Below are positions 18,301 to 27,214 of a stretch of 64,000 nucleotides of DNA, one piece after another. The DNA is from Olivibacter jilunii (lineage in GTDB: Bacteria; Bacteroidota; Bacteroidia; Sphingobacteriales; Sphingobacteriaceae). The position numbers and the translations under genes were made by a program. The stretch lies in contig NZ_LR027850.1 of NCBI RefSeq assembly GCF_900607235.1, forward strand, positions 248,001 through 312,000, written 5' to 3'. The notes below the pieces were generated by a model that saw only the letters and a program-made list of their open reading frames with translations, made no database searches and had not been told where the DNA came from. Position 1 is the first letter of the stretch. Each line of letters starts with the position of its first letter.

Positions 18301-18363
18301 GATCCAAGAGACCCTTACCCAAGTACGCGCTCCTTTTTAGTTGGGCTGAATATCGGATTCTAG
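15349..18363 (+). CDS. SusC-family TonB-dependent outer-membrane transporter
   Basis: 1004 residues. Signal sequence to about residue 35 (cleavage near LWAQ), then a carboxypeptidase-regulatory-like beta-sandwich (about 39-118, starting TITGIVTSGVD), the SusC-type linker DEVVVVGYGSIKRGDLTSA, a plug domain (about 125-235, with LQGKVAGLQV, LIVVDGIPGG and GVILITTKKG) and a 22-strand barrel ending in LVGLNIGF. It imports oligosaccharides across the outer membrane together with the SusD lipoprotein 30 bases downstream. There is no N-terminal signalling (STN) domain, in keeping with regulation by the adjacent two-component system rather than an anti-sigma factor. Confidence 0.97.
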   Translation: MYHFLPIKKSKRTIFPKWQFLFTMFILFNTTLWAQNRTITGIVTSGVDQAPLPGVSVLVKGTSTGTTTDEKGRFTLSVPEKAVLSVSYIGFLSENVDVGKQTNLSIILQSDTKSMDEVVVVGYGSIKRGDLTSATAHVGPKDFRQSGARNAMDLLQGKVAGLQVTRSGSNPNSGVSIQLRGATSIMGGNSPLIVVDGIPGGNMDLLQQEDIESIDVLKDGSAAAIYGTQANGGVILITTKKGKPGQTRFDYANYFRKEFVQRQPKFLSADEYRKKMEDGVFTGTDGGANVNAFDELINKDNISQYHTLAISGGGENNSFRASTYYRNLEGIAKENGRQEYGIRANFNGKGLNDRLNTSVNLVTNYNNANLLGGGGWEWAYTRNPTQPLKNADGSWYYEQTTTNEVARLYEEKYRRQQQTSSLDGKVSYMFLDGLNGSVFGSIQRNSYTDSYYASLNSEPSFKNGNGYKGEAEQTSFLRTDYAFEPTIDYKTIVNEDHSITAVAGYSYRRSVEQGFDAKNFGFSSDVLEDNKLQTGNALIDGKAEMNSNKWDSKLIAFFGRANYSYKGKYMFQGIYRREGSSRFGANNKWGNFGSVSAGWNISAEEFMKEVSFVDDLKLRAGYGVTGNQDIGNYNSLVTLGTGNFYIFPEGENGIWRQTYGPNRNPNPNLKWETKKEFNIGLDFSLFNGKLGGSIDAYKRVTDDLLGEYKSQQPPFIRDFLVTNVGQLSSKGIELTLTASVIQTDKVTWRTDFIASSNSARMDSFSNDVYKVSYRDFGSIGGAGALGDAFRVMEGGKLGNFYGKRFAGFSEDGKWLFYKKDGSAVPFDQINDSRTDLENTDLAVIGNAIPKFYASWNNTITYKNFDLRVFFRGRFGYDVLNTTELSYGNRVALPNNVLESAFTKHEALSDTYMYSDYYIESGSFVKLDEVTLGYTFKLNTAKLRNFRIYVTGQNLATFTSYSGADPDFILDNGFGNEINGRRLGLDPRDPYPSTRSFLVGLNIGF

Positions 18364-18393
18364 TTTAGTTGATTCACTGAAAATATTTTTGAA

Positions 18394-20040
18394 ATGAAAT
18401 ACTTAAAAAATATCGGTCGTGCTGTATGTTTCTTGGCACTGTCGTTACATATAAACGCATGTACTAATTTGGATGAGAAAGTTTATGATGAATTGGTAAC
18501 AGATAATTATTATAATAATAGAGAGCAGGTTTTATCAGCTGTTTTACGACCGTATACCCATGCAAATGCTTGGGCTACGCCTGGACAGGATGGTTGGTGG
18601 AGACTCAGTGAGTATGCAGCTGACCAGTTGGCGTGGCCAGTTAAAGGACGTCATGGACAGGATGGAGGAAAGTGGATGCGCTTGCACTATCATACTTGGA
18701 TTCCCGACGATACCTTTATTTCAGGTGCCTGGAATTTAATGTGGTGGGGTATGGGTTTATGTACTGATCCTATCGAAAACTTAGAGAAACGTGATATTGC
18801 TGCAATGGGAATAACAGAGGAAGAAAAGGCGGCATTTATTGGAGAGCTAAAATTATTTAGAGCCTTCCACTATCTAAAAATTATGGATCTTTGGGGCAAT
18901 GTTCCAATTGTGACCAAGGTTGGTGAACCCCTAAGCCCGGAAACTGCTTCGAGACAGGACGTATTTAATTTTATTGAAAAAGAGATTCTGGAGAATATGA
19001 ATAATGTGCCTGTTCTTTCTAGGCAAATGTTGGGAAGAATGTCGCGTGCGGGAGCTTACGCGATGTTGGTAGAATTATACTTAAACGCAGAAACATGGAC
19101 TGGCACACCTAGATGGGACGATTGCATAAAGGCTGCGGACGCCTTAATCAATGGGGAGGCTGGCGGACAAAACGGCGCTTTGGTATTGGAGCCCAATATT
19201 TTTGACGCATTTAAACCCCAAAATGATATTTCAAAAGAGGTGGTGTTTTCCATTGCGTATGATTTTCAACGAGCTAACACCCAGCCGCAGTGGACAGGTG
19301 ATATGTTTTATTTTAATCAACGTGGTATCACGGGAGGCGGAAGAAATGGCAACGATGGTTGTGTCGTGATTCCCGGTGTATATAGTACATTTAATGAAAA
19401 AGATAAAAGGAGAAATGAATGGCTGCTAATTGGCCCGCAATATCGTTTTGATGATCCAACAAAGCCTGTTTTAGGAGCCAATGATGAATATCAAGATCAG
19501 CCTCTAGTGTTCGTAGATAATATCCGTAAAAATCTCGAAGCAATCAACAACGGGACGGATCCGGAAAAATTACCTTCCAATATGAATACAGGGGAAGGCA
19601 ATAGTGGAGTACGTTTCAATAAGTACCAATTAGGCGATTTAGCTCATCCATATTATAATAGCACAGATTGGAACGTGTATCGTTTAACTTGGATTTACTT
19701 TGCCAAGGCGGAAGCACTGATGCGAAAGAATGGCGGTGTAGCGACACAAGAAGCTGTAGATCTCATAAATGCAAGTAAAAGACGCGCTTTCGAAGCCGAA
19801 GATTGGGATGCGATTGCTTATACTACAGGATCATTAACTCTGGATGAATTACTCGCTGAAAGAGGACGTGAATTTATTTTTGAAGGTTTTAGAAGAACGG
19901 ACTTAATCCGCTTTGGTAAATTTCATACGGAAACTTGGTGGGATCATCAACCAACCGATGCCACAAAGGCTTTGTTTCCAATTCCCAATCAACAGCGTAT
20001 ATTAAACCCTAACCTTCAACAAAATCCAGGTTACAATTAA
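18394..20040 (+). CDS. SusD-family glycan-binding lipoprotein
   Basis: 548 residues. Lipoprotein signal peptide with the acceptor Cys at about residue 23 (HINACTNLDEK). The SusD fold is supported by the N-terminal YNNREQVLSAVLRPY region, the TPR-like AFIGELKLFRAFHYLKIMDLWGNVPI stretch and the family C-terminal LDELLAERGREFIFEGFRRTDLIRFGKF. It captures glycans at the surface and forms the lid of the SusC barrel. It is followed by a strong hairpin (20050-20088) that separates it from the glycosidase genes. Confidence 0.97.
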   Translation: MKYLKNIGRAVCFLALSLHINACTNLDEKVYDELVTDNYYNNREQVLSAVLRPYTHANAWATPGQDGWWRLSEYAADQLAWPVKGRHGQDGGKWMRLHYHTWIPDDTFISGAWNLMWWGMGLCTDPIENLEKRDIAAMGITEEEKAAFIGELKLFRAFHYLKIMDLWGNVPIVTKVGEPLSPETASRQDVFNFIEKEILENMNNVPVLSRQMLGRMSRAGAYAMLVELYLNAETWTGTPRWDDCIKAADALINGEAGGQNGALVLEPNIFDAFKPQNDISKEVVFSIAYDFQRANTQPQWTGDMFYFNQRGITGGGRNGNDGCVVIPGVYSTFNEKDKRRNEWLLIGPQYRFDDPTKPVLGANDEYQDQPLVFVDNIRKNLEAINNGTDPEKLPSNMNTGEGNSGVRFNKYQLGDLAHPYYNSTDWNVYRLTWIYFAKAEALMRKNGGVATQEAVDLINASKRRAFEAEDWDAIAYTTGSLTLDELLAERGREFIFEGFRRTDLIRFGKFHTETWWDHQPTDATKALFPIPNQQRILNPNLQQNPGYN

Positions 20041-20049
20041 GTACATTTG

Positions 20050-20088
20050 ATCCATGGATGCAAAGAAACCTCATTTGCATCCATGGAT
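20050..20088 (+). promoter_or_regulatory. Perfect 15-bp inverted repeat between SusD and GH29 genes
   Basis: Arms 20050-20064 (ATCCATGGATGCAAA) and 20074-20088 are exact reverse complements with a 9-base loop. There is no T run after it, so it is less like a simple terminator and more like an mRNA-processing or stability hairpin that gives SusC/SusD more transcript than the enzymes. Its position also argues that the next gene starts after it, at 20116. Confidence 0.75.
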
Positions 20089-20115
20089 ACCAATACAAGC
20101 CATTATGAAAAGCAT

Positions 20116-21525
20116 ATGATACGATACCTAAAGCAAACAAAATCTATTCTAGCTGTAGTCATTGCCATTAGTTTAAGCTGGTCTGTTGCCTATGGACAGC
20201 AGAATTCTTCCGTACTCAAGGATAGGCAACAAGCCTTTATTGATTTGGCATTCGGTATGTTCATCCATTATAATATACCTACGTATATGGAAGATGACTG
20301 GGCTGATCCTGATGCATCACCGGCCATTTTTAACCCCAAGCGGCTAAATACTGATCAATGGGCAGAGGCTGCGAAAAGCGCGCACATGAGTTACGGATGC
20401 CTTACAACCAAGCACCATAGCGGTTTTGCTATTTGGGATACGAAGACAACCGATTATAACGTAATGAATAGTCCCTTGAAACAAGATGTTGTAAAAGCTT
20501 ACGTCACCTCCTTTCGTAAAGCAGGACTGAAGGTCATGTTGTATTATTCCATTTTGGATATCCATCACCAGCTTAGACCGGGCCATATAACAACCGAGCA
20601 TATTAAGATGGTAAAAGACCAATTAACTGAACTACTTACTAATTACGGAGAAATTGAGGCACTAATTATCGATGGATGGGACGCACCTTGGTCACGTATT
20701 TCTTACGACGATGTACCCTTTGAGGAGATATATAGACTTATAAAGACCCTACAACCAAATTGTCTGGTAATGGATTTAAACGCTGCGAAATATCCCACAG
20801 AAGCACTTTTCTATACAGATATAAAATCTTACGAACAAGGAGCAGGGCAGCATATATCGAAAGAACAAAATAAATTGCCGGCACTTTCTTGTTTGCCTTT
20901 ACAGGCGAATTGGTTTTGGAAGTCGTCTTTTCCAACTTCTTCCTTAAAAGATGTAGAAAGTTTAGTGAACGACAACCTTATACCTTTTAATCAGGTTTAT
21001 TGTAATTTTATTCTGAATGTAGCTCCAAATCGTGATGGTATAATCGATGACAATGCTCTCGAATCATTAAAGAAAATAGGGCAGCTTTACCAAAGACCAA
21101 AGAATCTACCAACATTACCACCCAACGATGGGCCAATTATTTCATCCAATTTGGCTAAAATGAAGTCAGCTAATAGTAGTTGGAGCTATGACATGAATAT
21201 TATGGACTTTGCCAACGACGATAAATTTAGCACCTTCTGGCGTGCTCATCCAAGTGTAAAAGAACCTTGGCTAGAGATCGATTTGGGAAGAGAACAGCCG
21301 TTCAATAGCGTGGTAATAACAGAAGAGAAATCCAATGTGTCGGCTTATACATTAGAGTATTATGCAGAAGGAAAATGGACACCCTTAGCAAATGGACGCG
21401 ATGAAAAACGCGTGAAGATTATTCGTTTTGATACTGTTTGGGCACAAAAATTAAGAGCCCGCTTTGGTAGTTTCAAAGAAGCACCTGCCATAGCGGAATT
21501 TGGCATTTATAATGAAAGACGATAA
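20116..21525 (+). CDS. GH29 alpha-L-fucosidase with C-terminal F5/8C-like domain
   Basis: 469 residues from the ATG at 20116, which directly opens a signal peptide (IRYLKQTKSILAVVIAISLS...AYGQ). The longer frame starts with a TTG at 20047 inside the upstream hairpin. The catalytic barrel shows GMFIHYN, the KHHSGFAIWDT block (His-His typical of GH29) and EALIIDGWDAPW, whose Asp fits the nucleophile of the family LxFDG motif. Residues about 350-469 look like a discoidin/F5-8C carbohydrate-binding module (FSTFWRAHPSVKEPWLEIDLG, AEFGIYNERR). It would remove alpha-linked fucose in the periplasm or at the surface. It lies 3 bases before the GH92 gene. Confidence 0.88.
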   Translation: MIRYLKQTKSILAVVIAISLSWSVAYGQQNSSVLKDRQQAFIDLAFGMFIHYNIPTYMEDDWADPDASPAIFNPKRLNTDQWAEAAKSAHMSYGCLTTKHHSGFAIWDTKTTDYNVMNSPLKQDVVKAYVTSFRKAGLKVMLYYSILDIHHQLRPGHITTEHIKMVKDQLTELLTNYGEIEALIIDGWDAPWSRISYDDVPFEEIYRLIKTLQPNCLVMDLNAAKYPTEALFYTDIKSYEQGAGQHISKEQNKLPALSCLPLQANWFWKSSFPTSSLKDVESLVNDNLIPFNQVYCNFILNVAPNRDGIIDDNALESLKKIGQLYQRPKNLPTLPPNDGPIISSNLAKMKSANSSWSYDMNIMDFANDDKFSTFWRAHPSVKEPWLEIDLGREQPFNSVVITEEKSNVSAYTLEYYAEGKWTPLANGRDEKRVKIIRFDTVWAQKLRARFGSFKEAPAIAEFGIYNERR

Positions 21526-21528
21526 GAT

Positions 21529-23841
21529 ATGATGATAAATAAAATAAAGGCGTATGCTTTTGCTGTCTTCATGATCAGCGGCTTAGGGGCCCTGCAGCCT
21601 GCATGCGCGCAAAGTAATGAAGTAATGGTCGACCCGGTCGACTACGTAAACCCCTTAATGGGCACCGACTCAAAAGTTTCCTTGTCTAACGGAAATACAT
21701 ATCCTGCAATTGGATTGCCTTGGGGAATGAACTTTTGGACACCGCAAACGGGTAAGAATGGCAATGGCTGGCAGTATACATATGCGGCTGATAAAATTCG
21801 AGGTTTGAAGCAAACGCATCAACCATCCCCTTGGATGAACGACTACGGACAATTCTCTCTTATGCCGGTAAGTGGTAAAGCGGTATTTGATGAAGAGGAC
21901 CGAGCCAGCTGGTTTTCGCATAAAGCGGAAGTATCTAAACCTTATTACTACAGCGTGTATTTGGCAGACCATGACGTAACCGCCGAGGTAACGCCTACCG
22001 AAAGAGCAGCCATGTTTCGTTTCTCTTTTTCCAAAACCGATAGTGCGTTTGTAGTATTGGATGCTTTTGACCGTGGTTCGAAGGTAAAAATAATCCCGGA
22101 AAAGAATATGATCGTTGGATATTCTTCCCGTTACAGCAGAGGAAAGCTAAAGAATTTCAAAAATTATTTCGTAATCGTCTTTGATAAACCGTTCAGCAAT
22201 TTCGCAACTTGGGCCGATTCAACGAAATATCCCAATCGAACGGAATTGGCTGCTGATCACGTAGGTGCCGTTGTAGGGTTTTCAGTGCGTGGAAAGACAG
22301 ATCAGGTACATGCAAAAGTGGCCTCTTCTTTCATTAGCGAAGAACAAGCATTGCTTAATTTGAAAGAACTCGCCAATGATTCATTCGATCAAATTGCCGG
22401 CAAAGGACGTGCAGTATGGAATGAGAAGCTGGGCAGACTGCAGGTAGAGGGTGCCAGTGTTGATCAGTTGCAAACTTTTTATTCCTGCTTATACCGTACG
22501 CTATTTTTCCCCAATAAGCTTTATGAAGTAGATGCAAAGGGCAAAATTGTCCATTATAGTCCTTATAATGGTGAAGTTCTTCCAGGATACATGTTTGCCG
22601 GGACAGGTTTTTGGGATACATTTAGAGCTCTTTATCCATTTTTAAACCTGATGTACCCTTCCATCAATAAAGAAATGCAAGAAGGGCTTATTAATGATTA
22701 CAAAGAAGGGGGATTTTTACCTGAATGGAGTAGTCCTGGTTTTGCTGATATTATGGTCGGTAATAACTCAGCTTCAGTTGTAGCTGATGCGTATATAAAA
22801 GGCCTAAGGGGATATGACATTGAGAAATTATATGAAGCCTTGATTCATGGCGCCAATAATGAGGGGCCGATGTCTGCCGTTGGAAGAAAGGGCGTTGAAT
22901 ACTACAACAGTTTAGGCTATGTTCCCTACGATGTAAAGATTAATGAGAATGCGGCGAGAACATTGGAATATGCCTATGATGATTTTGCCATTTATCAACT
23001 GGCAAAAGCACTTAAAAAGCCAAAGAAGGAAATCGAATTGTATGCAAAACGCAGTCAAAATTATCGTAATCTGTTCGATAAAGAATCGAATTTAATGCGG
23101 GGAAAAAATAAAGACGGCTCTTTTCAGTCGCCTTTTAATCCGCTTAAGTGGGGAGATGCGTTTACCGAAGGTAACAGCTGGCATTATTCCTGGAGTGTTT
23201 TTCATGATGTGCAGGGACTTATCGACTTAATGGGTGGTGAAAAGATTTTTGTAACCATGCTCGATTCTGTATTTAACCAGTCGCCCACCTTTGACGATAG
23301 CTATTACGGAGGTGTTATTCATGAGATTAGGGAAATGCAGATCGCTAATATGGGGCAATATGCTCATGGAAACCAGCCTATTCAACATATGATCTATCTT
23401 TATAACTATGCGGGGCAACCCTGGAAAACCCAATATTGGGTACGAGAGGTTATGAACCGGTTATACTTAGCTACTCCTGACGGCTACTGTGGAGATGAAG
23501 ATAACGGCCAAACATCGGCATGGTATGTATTTTCCGCGTTAGGCTTCTATCCGGTATGTCCTGCCACTGATCAATATGTTTTGGGTGCCCCTTTGTTCAA
23601 AAAAGTAATATTACGCCTCGAGAACGGTAAAAGATTCGAAATTGCGGCGCCGCAAAATAATAATGAAAATCGTTACATCAAAGACGCCTTGTTAGACGGT
23701 AAGGCTCTTGATCAAAATTGGATAAGCCACCAACGTATTTTAGATGGTGGTCAGTTGTTATTTCAAATGGATAAAACACCCAATAAAACGAGGGGGACCA
23801 ACGCAAAAGCATATCCTTTTTCGTTTTCATCAAGCAATTAG
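21529..23841 (+). CDS. GH92 alpha-mannosidase
   Basis: 770 residues with a signal peptide (to about residue 27, CAQS). Start of the mature protein VDYVNPLMGTDSK is the usual GH92 opening. The family's catalytic regions are present: TEGNSWHYSW (general-acid Glu) and DEDNGQTSAWYVFSALGFYPV (general-base Asp and the calcium-site region). GH92 enzymes are calcium-dependent exo-alpha-mannosidases acting on N-glycan mannose branches. Linkage preference cannot be told from the sequence. Its N-terminal region (NGNTYPAIGLPWGMNFW) differs from the second GH92 at 24856, suggesting different specificity. Confidence 0.96.
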   Translation: MMINKIKAYAFAVFMISGLGALQPACAQSNEVMVDPVDYVNPLMGTDSKVSLSNGNTYPAIGLPWGMNFWTPQTGKNGNGWQYTYAADKIRGLKQTHQPSPWMNDYGQFSLMPVSGKAVFDEEDRASWFSHKAEVSKPYYYSVYLADHDVTAEVTPTERAAMFRFSFSKTDSAFVVLDAFDRGSKVKIIPEKNMIVGYSSRYSRGKLKNFKNYFVIVFDKPFSNFATWADSTKYPNRTELAADHVGAVVGFSVRGKTDQVHAKVASSFISEEQALLNLKELANDSFDQIAGKGRAVWNEKLGRLQVEGASVDQLQTFYSCLYRTLFFPNKLYEVDAKGKIVHYSPYNGEVLPGYMFAGTGFWDTFRALYPFLNLMYPSINKEMQEGLINDYKEGGFLPEWSSPGFADIMVGNNSASVVADAYIKGLRGYDIEKLYEALIHGANNEGPMSAVGRKGVEYYNSLGYVPYDVKINENAARTLEYAYDDFAIYQLAKALKKPKKEIELYAKRSQNYRNLFDKESNLMRGKNKDGSFQSPFNPLKWGDAFTEGNSWHYSWSVFHDVQGLIDLMGGEKIFVTMLDSVFNQSPTFDDSYYGGVIHEIREMQIANMGQYAHGNQPIQHMIYLYNYAGQPWKTQYWVREVMNRLYLATPDGYCGDEDNGQTSAWYVFSALGFYPVCPATDQYVLGAPLFKKVILRLENGKRFEIAAPQNNNENRYIKDALLDGKALDQNWISHQRILDGGQLLFQMDKTPNKTRGTNAKAYPFSFSSSN

Positions 23842-23912
23842 TAACGAAACCAAAAAACGCAGCAAGACACGTTGCTTAAAAGGCTTCTGGTCATGCATTA
23901 AAATTTTCAATA

Positions 23913-24638
23913 ATGTTTATTTCAAAATTCAAAGTACTTTCACTAATCGGGTTCATTTATATACAGTGTCAGGTCGCTCATGCTCAAAATCGCTGGGATG
24001 CAGTAGATGAAGATATAAAAATAGCTACGTCTGTCGATACAATGAAGCAGGGAAAATATAGTTTGATATTTATTAACAAATCGGTGGACTTCGATACGGT
24101 GGTTAAAAAGAGGCTTGTTGAAGTCTTTTTTATAAATTATCCCAAAGAGGCTAAAATATATAATAAGAAAACGACAAGGAAGGTTGTTTTTGTAATTGAT
24201 CCCGATTATAAAGGTGTTGCTGCTGCGGCTGGAGGTGTCGTACGTTTTAATCCCCTATGGTTTAAGAAGAATCCAGGTGATGTAGATGTCGTTACGCATG
24301 AAGTGATGCACCTTGTCCAATCTTATCCGGACGGTGCGGGGCCAGGCTGGATAACAGAGGGGATTGCGGATTACGTGAGGTTTACTTTGGGTGTCGACAA
24401 CGAAGGGGCAAACTGGAAACTACCGGAATTTGACGAAAAACAATCTTATGAAAACGCATATCGGATAACTGCCCGCTTCTTCTACTGGATTGAAAAAAAC
24501 ATAAAAAGGGGCACGATTAAAAAACTAGATGCAGCAATGCGCACTAAAACGTATTCGGATATTTTTTGGGAAAAGAATACCGGTAAAACCGTAGACGAAC
24601 TATGGGCTGAGTATGCAAAAAAACCAACAATTAGCTAA
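23913..24638 (+). CDS. Secreted basic secretory protein-like metallopeptidase
   Basis: 241 residues with a signal peptide (to about residue 25, AHAQ). The zinc-peptidase motif THEVMHLVQ has His129, Glu130 and His133, and GWITEGIADYVR supplies the third ligand region, as in plant and bacterial basic secretory proteins (PF04450). It sits 71 bases after the first GH92 gene, on the same strand. A peptidase in this locus fits glycoprotein as the natural substrate. A hairpin terminator follows. Confidence 0.88.
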   Translation: MFISKFKVLSLIGFIYIQCQVAHAQNRWDAVDEDIKIATSVDTMKQGKYSLIFINKSVDFDTVVKKRLVEVFFINYPKEAKIYNKKTTRKVVFVIDPDYKGVAAAAGGVVRFNPLWFKKNPGDVDVVTHEVMHLVQSYPDGAGPGWITEGIADYVRFTLGVDNEGANWKLPEFDEKQSYENAYRITARFFYWIEKNIKRGTIKKLDAAMRTKTYSDIFWEKNTGKTVDELWAEYAKKPTIS

Positions 24639-24652
24639 TATATTTACACGTA

Positions 24653-24706
24653 GACGGCCGTTCAATCCTCATTTTGGTTTGTTGATAAGGATTGCGGCTG
24701 TCTTTA
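24653..24706 (+). terminator. Probable terminator after the metallopeptidase gene
   Basis: Arm 24653-24669 pairs with 24688-24702 apart from a two-base bulge and one G-T pair, followed by TTTATT. It would separate the susC-to-peptidase unit from the second GH92 gene. Confidence 0.6.
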
Positions 24707-24855
24707 TTATAAGAGCAATAACGTATTCCTCTTAACGTTTTATAAAAATATTTCGCTTTTAACACTAAAATGGCTTATTTTAAGAAGTAGGTGTAGTGAA
24801 GCGAACCCTTGGGTACTCTTTAAGATAGCAGTGGATAATAAATAAGTAACTATAT

Positions 24856-27141
24856 ATGAATAAATGGAAGAAAATCTTGATTTTTCTTATGCTCCCGATA
24901 GGGGCATATGCGCAAGATTTATCGTTGGTGCAGTATGTTAAACCAATTATCGGAACAGCAAAAATGGGACATACCTTTCCCGGAGCGACGGTACCGTTCG
25001 GTTCGGTACAGCTTAGTCCGGATACCGATACCATTCCGTATGCCGTGGATGGGAAATATAATGGGGAAGTATACAAATATTGTGCGGGTTACCAGTATGC
25101 GGATCCTACAATCGTAGGTTTCAGTCATACGCATTTTAGTGGAACAGGCCACTCCGATTTAGGCGATTTTTTAATTATGCCTACCACAGGAGACGTGCAG
25201 ATGAATCCGGGAACGAGTGATCAACCTGAAAATGGTTATCGTTCAGCCTACAGCCATGATAATGAGGTTGCAGAGCCTAATTACTATCGGGTAAAACTAG
25301 ATGATCATCAGATTTTGGCAGAATTGACTACCTCTGCTCGGGTTGGATTTCACCAATATACGTTTCCAAAATCAAGTAATGGTCATATTATTCTCGATTT
25401 GATGGCTGGAATTTACAACTATGATGATAAGAACGTATGGACTGTTGTACGGGTAGTCAATGATAGTTTAGTGACCGGTTATAGACAAACTAATGGTTGG
25501 GGGCGAACGCGAACGGTTTACTTTGCGATGAGTTTTTCGAAGCCTTTTAAAGAATATGGTACCCAAAATAATGACCCTGTACAGGTATACAAAGGCTTTT
25601 GGCGAAAATTCAATCAAGAGAAAAATTTTCCGGATCTTGCTGGAAAAAAACTCAGAATGCACTTCGATTTTAGTACTGAAGAGGGAGAAAAGGTCAAAAT
25701 AAAATTTGCCATAAGTCCTGTAAGTATGCAAAATGCGCTGGCTAATATGCAAGCTGAAATTCCGCATTGGGACTTTGACCGAGTTAAACACCATGGACAG
25801 CAATTATGGGAAAAAGAGTTGCAAAAGATCGTTGTTGATGTTCCAACTAATGAGGATCGTATTAACTTCTATACGGCAATGTATCATGCGGCCCTTATGC
25901 CGACAATGTACATGGATAACAACGGTCAGTATAAAGGCTTGGATCAAGAAGTGCATCAGGCGGATGGATTCACGAATTATACATCTTTTTCGTTGTGGGA
26001 CACGTTTAGGGCTTTTCATCCCTATCTTAATCTCGTCAATCCGAAACGAAACGCCGATATGGTAGCTTCTATGATGGCACATTATCAACAAAGTGTTTTG
26101 CATATGCTTCCTATTTGGTCGCATTATGCAAACGATAACTGGTGTATGAGCGGTTATCACAGCGTATCGGTTATTGCAGATGCTATCATAAAGGGTGTTT
26201 ATAAAGGGGATGCATTGGCCGCATTAGAGGCTTGCATCCAAACTGCAAATGCCAGAAACTATGATGGTATTGGTGCCTATATCGACAAAGGATATGTTCC
26301 TGCCGATATTTCCGGAACCGCTGTATCCAATACACTCGAATATGCCTATGACGATTGGTGTATCGCTCAGTTAGCTAAAAAATTGGGAAGAATGGATGTG
26401 TATCAGGATTTTATTAAACGGTCATCCAATTGGAAAAACGTATATGATCCTTCCGTTGGATTTATGCGTCCGCGGATGACTGATGGCACCTTTAAAAGAG
26501 ATTTTGATGTACTTAAGACCGATGGACAAGGATTTATTGAAGGGAATGCATGGAACTTTAGTTTATATGTGCCTCACGACCCTGAAGGAATGATGGTCAA
26601 TATGGGCGGTAAGAAGCGTTTGTCCCGCTATTTAGACTCGCTATTTAGTATGCATTTGCCAGATGAGTTCTTCGCACATACGGAAGATATTACAAGAGAT
26701 GGCATTATCGGGAATTATGTGCATGGAAATGAGCCTTCGCACCACGTAGCTTACTTGTATAATATAACAGGTGAGCCTTGGAAGGCTCAGCAAAAGATCC
26801 GAATGATTCTTAAGCATCAATATCACAATGGGGCAGACGGTTTAGGTGGAAATGATGACTGCGGCCAAATGAGTGCTTGGTTCATCTTTAGTTCGCTAGG
26901 CTTTTACCCGGTGGCTCCGGCATCTGACGAATATTGGTTGGGAAGCCCCGCCGTTCGAAATGCAAAATTACAGTTCGACAATGGGAACACCCTCATAGTA
27001 AAAGCGATTAATCAGTCAGATAAAAATGTTTTTGTTAAGAAAGTAACGCTAAACGGTGAAGAAGTTAAGAGCTATAAGCTAAAACACGCTGATTTAATGA
27101 ACGGAGGAGAGCTCATCTTTTATATGAGTGAAAAAAAGTAA
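24856..27141 (+). CDS. GH92 alpha-mannosidase (second)
   Basis: 761 residues with a signal peptide (to about residue 19, AYAQ). Mature start LVQYVKPIIGTAKMGHTFPGATVPFG is the classic GH92 form, with FSHTHFSGTGHSDLGDFL close behind. Catalytic regions: IEGNAWNFSLYVPHDPEG (Glu) and GNDDCGQMSAWFIFSSLGFYPV (Asp). It is closer to the well-known GH92 pattern than the gene at 21529. It is 217 bp downstream of the peptidase gene and behind a terminator, so it probably has its own promoter, which I could not place. Confidence 0.96.
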   Translation: MNKWKKILIFLMLPIGAYAQDLSLVQYVKPIIGTAKMGHTFPGATVPFGSVQLSPDTDTIPYAVDGKYNGEVYKYCAGYQYADPTIVGFSHTHFSGTGHSDLGDFLIMPTTGDVQMNPGTSDQPENGYRSAYSHDNEVAEPNYYRVKLDDHQILAELTTSARVGFHQYTFPKSSNGHIILDLMAGIYNYDDKNVWTVVRVVNDSLVTGYRQTNGWGRTRTVYFAMSFSKPFKEYGTQNNDPVQVYKGFWRKFNQEKNFPDLAGKKLRMHFDFSTEEGEKVKIKFAISPVSMQNALANMQAEIPHWDFDRVKHHGQQLWEKELQKIVVDVPTNEDRINFYTAMYHAALMPTMYMDNNGQYKGLDQEVHQADGFTNYTSFSLWDTFRAFHPYLNLVNPKRNADMVASMMAHYQQSVLHMLPIWSHYANDNWCMSGYHSVSVIADAIIKGVYKGDALAALEACIQTANARNYDGIGAYIDKGYVPADISGTAVSNTLEYAYDDWCIAQLAKKLGRMDVYQDFIKRSSNWKNVYDPSVGFMRPRMTDGTFKRDFDVLKTDGQGFIEGNAWNFSLYVPHDPEGMMVNMGGKKRLSRYLDSLFSMHLPDEFFAHTEDITRDGIIGNYVHGNEPSHHVAYLYNITGEPWKAQQKIRMILKHQYHNGADGLGGNDDCGQMSAWFIFSSLGFYPVAPASDEYWLGSPAVRNAKLQFDNGNTLIVKAINQSDKNVFVKKVTLNGEEVKSYKLKHADLMNGGELIFYMSEKK

Positions 27142-27144
27142 ATA

Positions 27145-27185
27145 AAAAGCCGATGACTGCCGCGTAACGGCAATCATCGGCTTTT
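27145..27185. terminator. Bidirectional terminator between GH92 and the small minus-strand gene
   Basis: Arms 27145-27162 and 27168-27185 pair over 18 bp with one C-A mismatch around a 5-base loop. The outer AAAA/TTTT gives a U tract on either strand. It begins 4 bases after the GH92 stop. Confidence 0.85.
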
Positions 27186-27214
27186 ATGACGCCTTAAACG
27201 CTTAACTGATTTCT

